Source: Burkholderia cepacia GG4
GTDB taxonomy: Bacteria; Pseudomonadota; Gammaproteobacteria; Burkholderiales; Burkholderiaceae
Direction: 5' to 3'
DNA length: 64,000 nucleotides
NCBI RefSeq assembly: GCF_000292915.1
Contig: NC_018514.1
Coordinates: 2,232,001 to 2,296,000 of the forward strand
Shown: positions 63,738-64,000 of the stretch, piece after piece
Layout of the letters: every line of letters begins with the position of its first letter
Position numbering within the stretch: position 1 is the stretch's first letter
Notes under the pieces: model-generated
Database searches by the model: none
Seen by the model: the letters and a program-made list of their open reading frames with translations, nothing else
Told to the model about the DNA's origin: nothing
Program-made: the position numbers and the translations under genes

Positions 63738-64000
63738 ATGCCGCAAGACCGTCACCTGACCCTGTACCACTCTCCGCGCAGCCGATCGGCCGGCGCGCGG
63801 ATGCTGCTCGAGGAACTGAGCGCCGACTATGAACTGCACGCGTTCGAGCTCTCCGCCGGGAAACACCATGAACCCGACTACCTCGCCATCAACCCGATGG
63901 GCAAGGTTCCCGCACTGCGCCACGGCGACGTGATCGTCACCGAGCAGGCTGCCGTCTACATGTACGCGGCGGAACTGTATCCGGAGGCCGGCCTGTCGCC
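63738..64000 (+). CDS. Glutathione S-transferase, N-terminal part; runs off the window
   Basis: The first 87 codons of a GST: LTLYHSPRSRSAGARMLLEELSADYELHAFEL is the thioredoxin-fold N-terminus with the active-site Ser region, and INPMGKVPALRHGDVIVTEQAAVYMYAAELYPEAGL contains the cis-Pro loop and glutathione contacts. It attaches glutathione to electrophiles. The rest lies beyond base 64000. It is divergent from an AraC gene. Confidence 0.9.
   Translation, partial: MPQDRHLTLYHSPRSRSAGARMLLEELSADYELHAFELSAGKHHEPDYLAINPMGKVPALRHGDVIVTEQAAVYMYAAELYPEAGLS

Overview
The window is high-GC DNA with gene content typical of a Burkholderia cepacia complex species, most likely one of the smaller replicons. 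The signs are second copies of housekeeping genes (groESL, glmS, panB), many LysR, AraC and MFS genes, DUF4148 and CsbD proteins, an OmpC-type porin and a PAAR protein. No rRNA, tRNA, CRISPR array, intact insertion sequence or replication origin was recognised. The species call is inference from gene content.

Region by region. 1-5.1 kb: 5-oxoprolinase (cut by the window edge), an MFS transporter and a DUF1445 hydro-lyase, read away from a LysR regulator; this looks like a pyroglutamate/D-glutamate unit. 5.1-13.4 kb: a monooxygenase-fold protein, MFS and EamA transporters, a groES-groEL pair with a CIRCE-like operator, a porin, a LysE exporter and a patatin phospholipase. 13.5-18.3 kb: the most interesting system, a family 2A encapsulin nanocompartment cluster. 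Read on the minus strand it runs rhodanese, serine O-acetyltransferase, XRE regulator, encapsulin shell, and a cysteine desulfurase with a long disordered N-terminal cargo domain. 18.7-25.6 kb: a deleted amidase, alpha/beta hydrolases, a P460-type cytochrome, a truncated epoxide hydrolase, an FMN-binding protein, and an aminotransferase with a 62-residue peptide behind it.

25.6-31.3 kb is a mosaic: hipB with four operator-like palindromes next to a broken hipA, an RhlE helicase, a SnoaL-like secreted protein and an HxlR regulator. 31.3-38 kb: an MHS transporter, dipeptidase, DUF5943 protein, PAS-LuxR regulator, FAD oxidoreductase and Liv-type binding protein, resembling a methylated-amine or amino-acid catabolic set. 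38-43.9 kb: CsbD, a LuxR-type HTH protein, HglS, LysR, GapN and LysE. 44.9-48.5 kb: a uronate regulon (udh, LacI regulator, ExuT-like transporter) tied together by shared GGAAAACGTTTTCC sites. 48.6-54.9 kb: alkylation repair genes (Ada-AlkA fusion, ogt), AraC, panB, AsnC and glmS.

54.9-62.7 kb is a lower-GC accessory block. It holds an H-NS remnant, an 8-bp tandem repeat, a PAAR/DUF6708/putative type VI effector trio, a gene fragment, two secreted allene-oxide-cyclase-barrel paralogs flanked by small peptides, an NHL-repeat secreted protein and an unknown secreted protein. The window ends with an AraC regulator and the start of a glutathione S-transferase.
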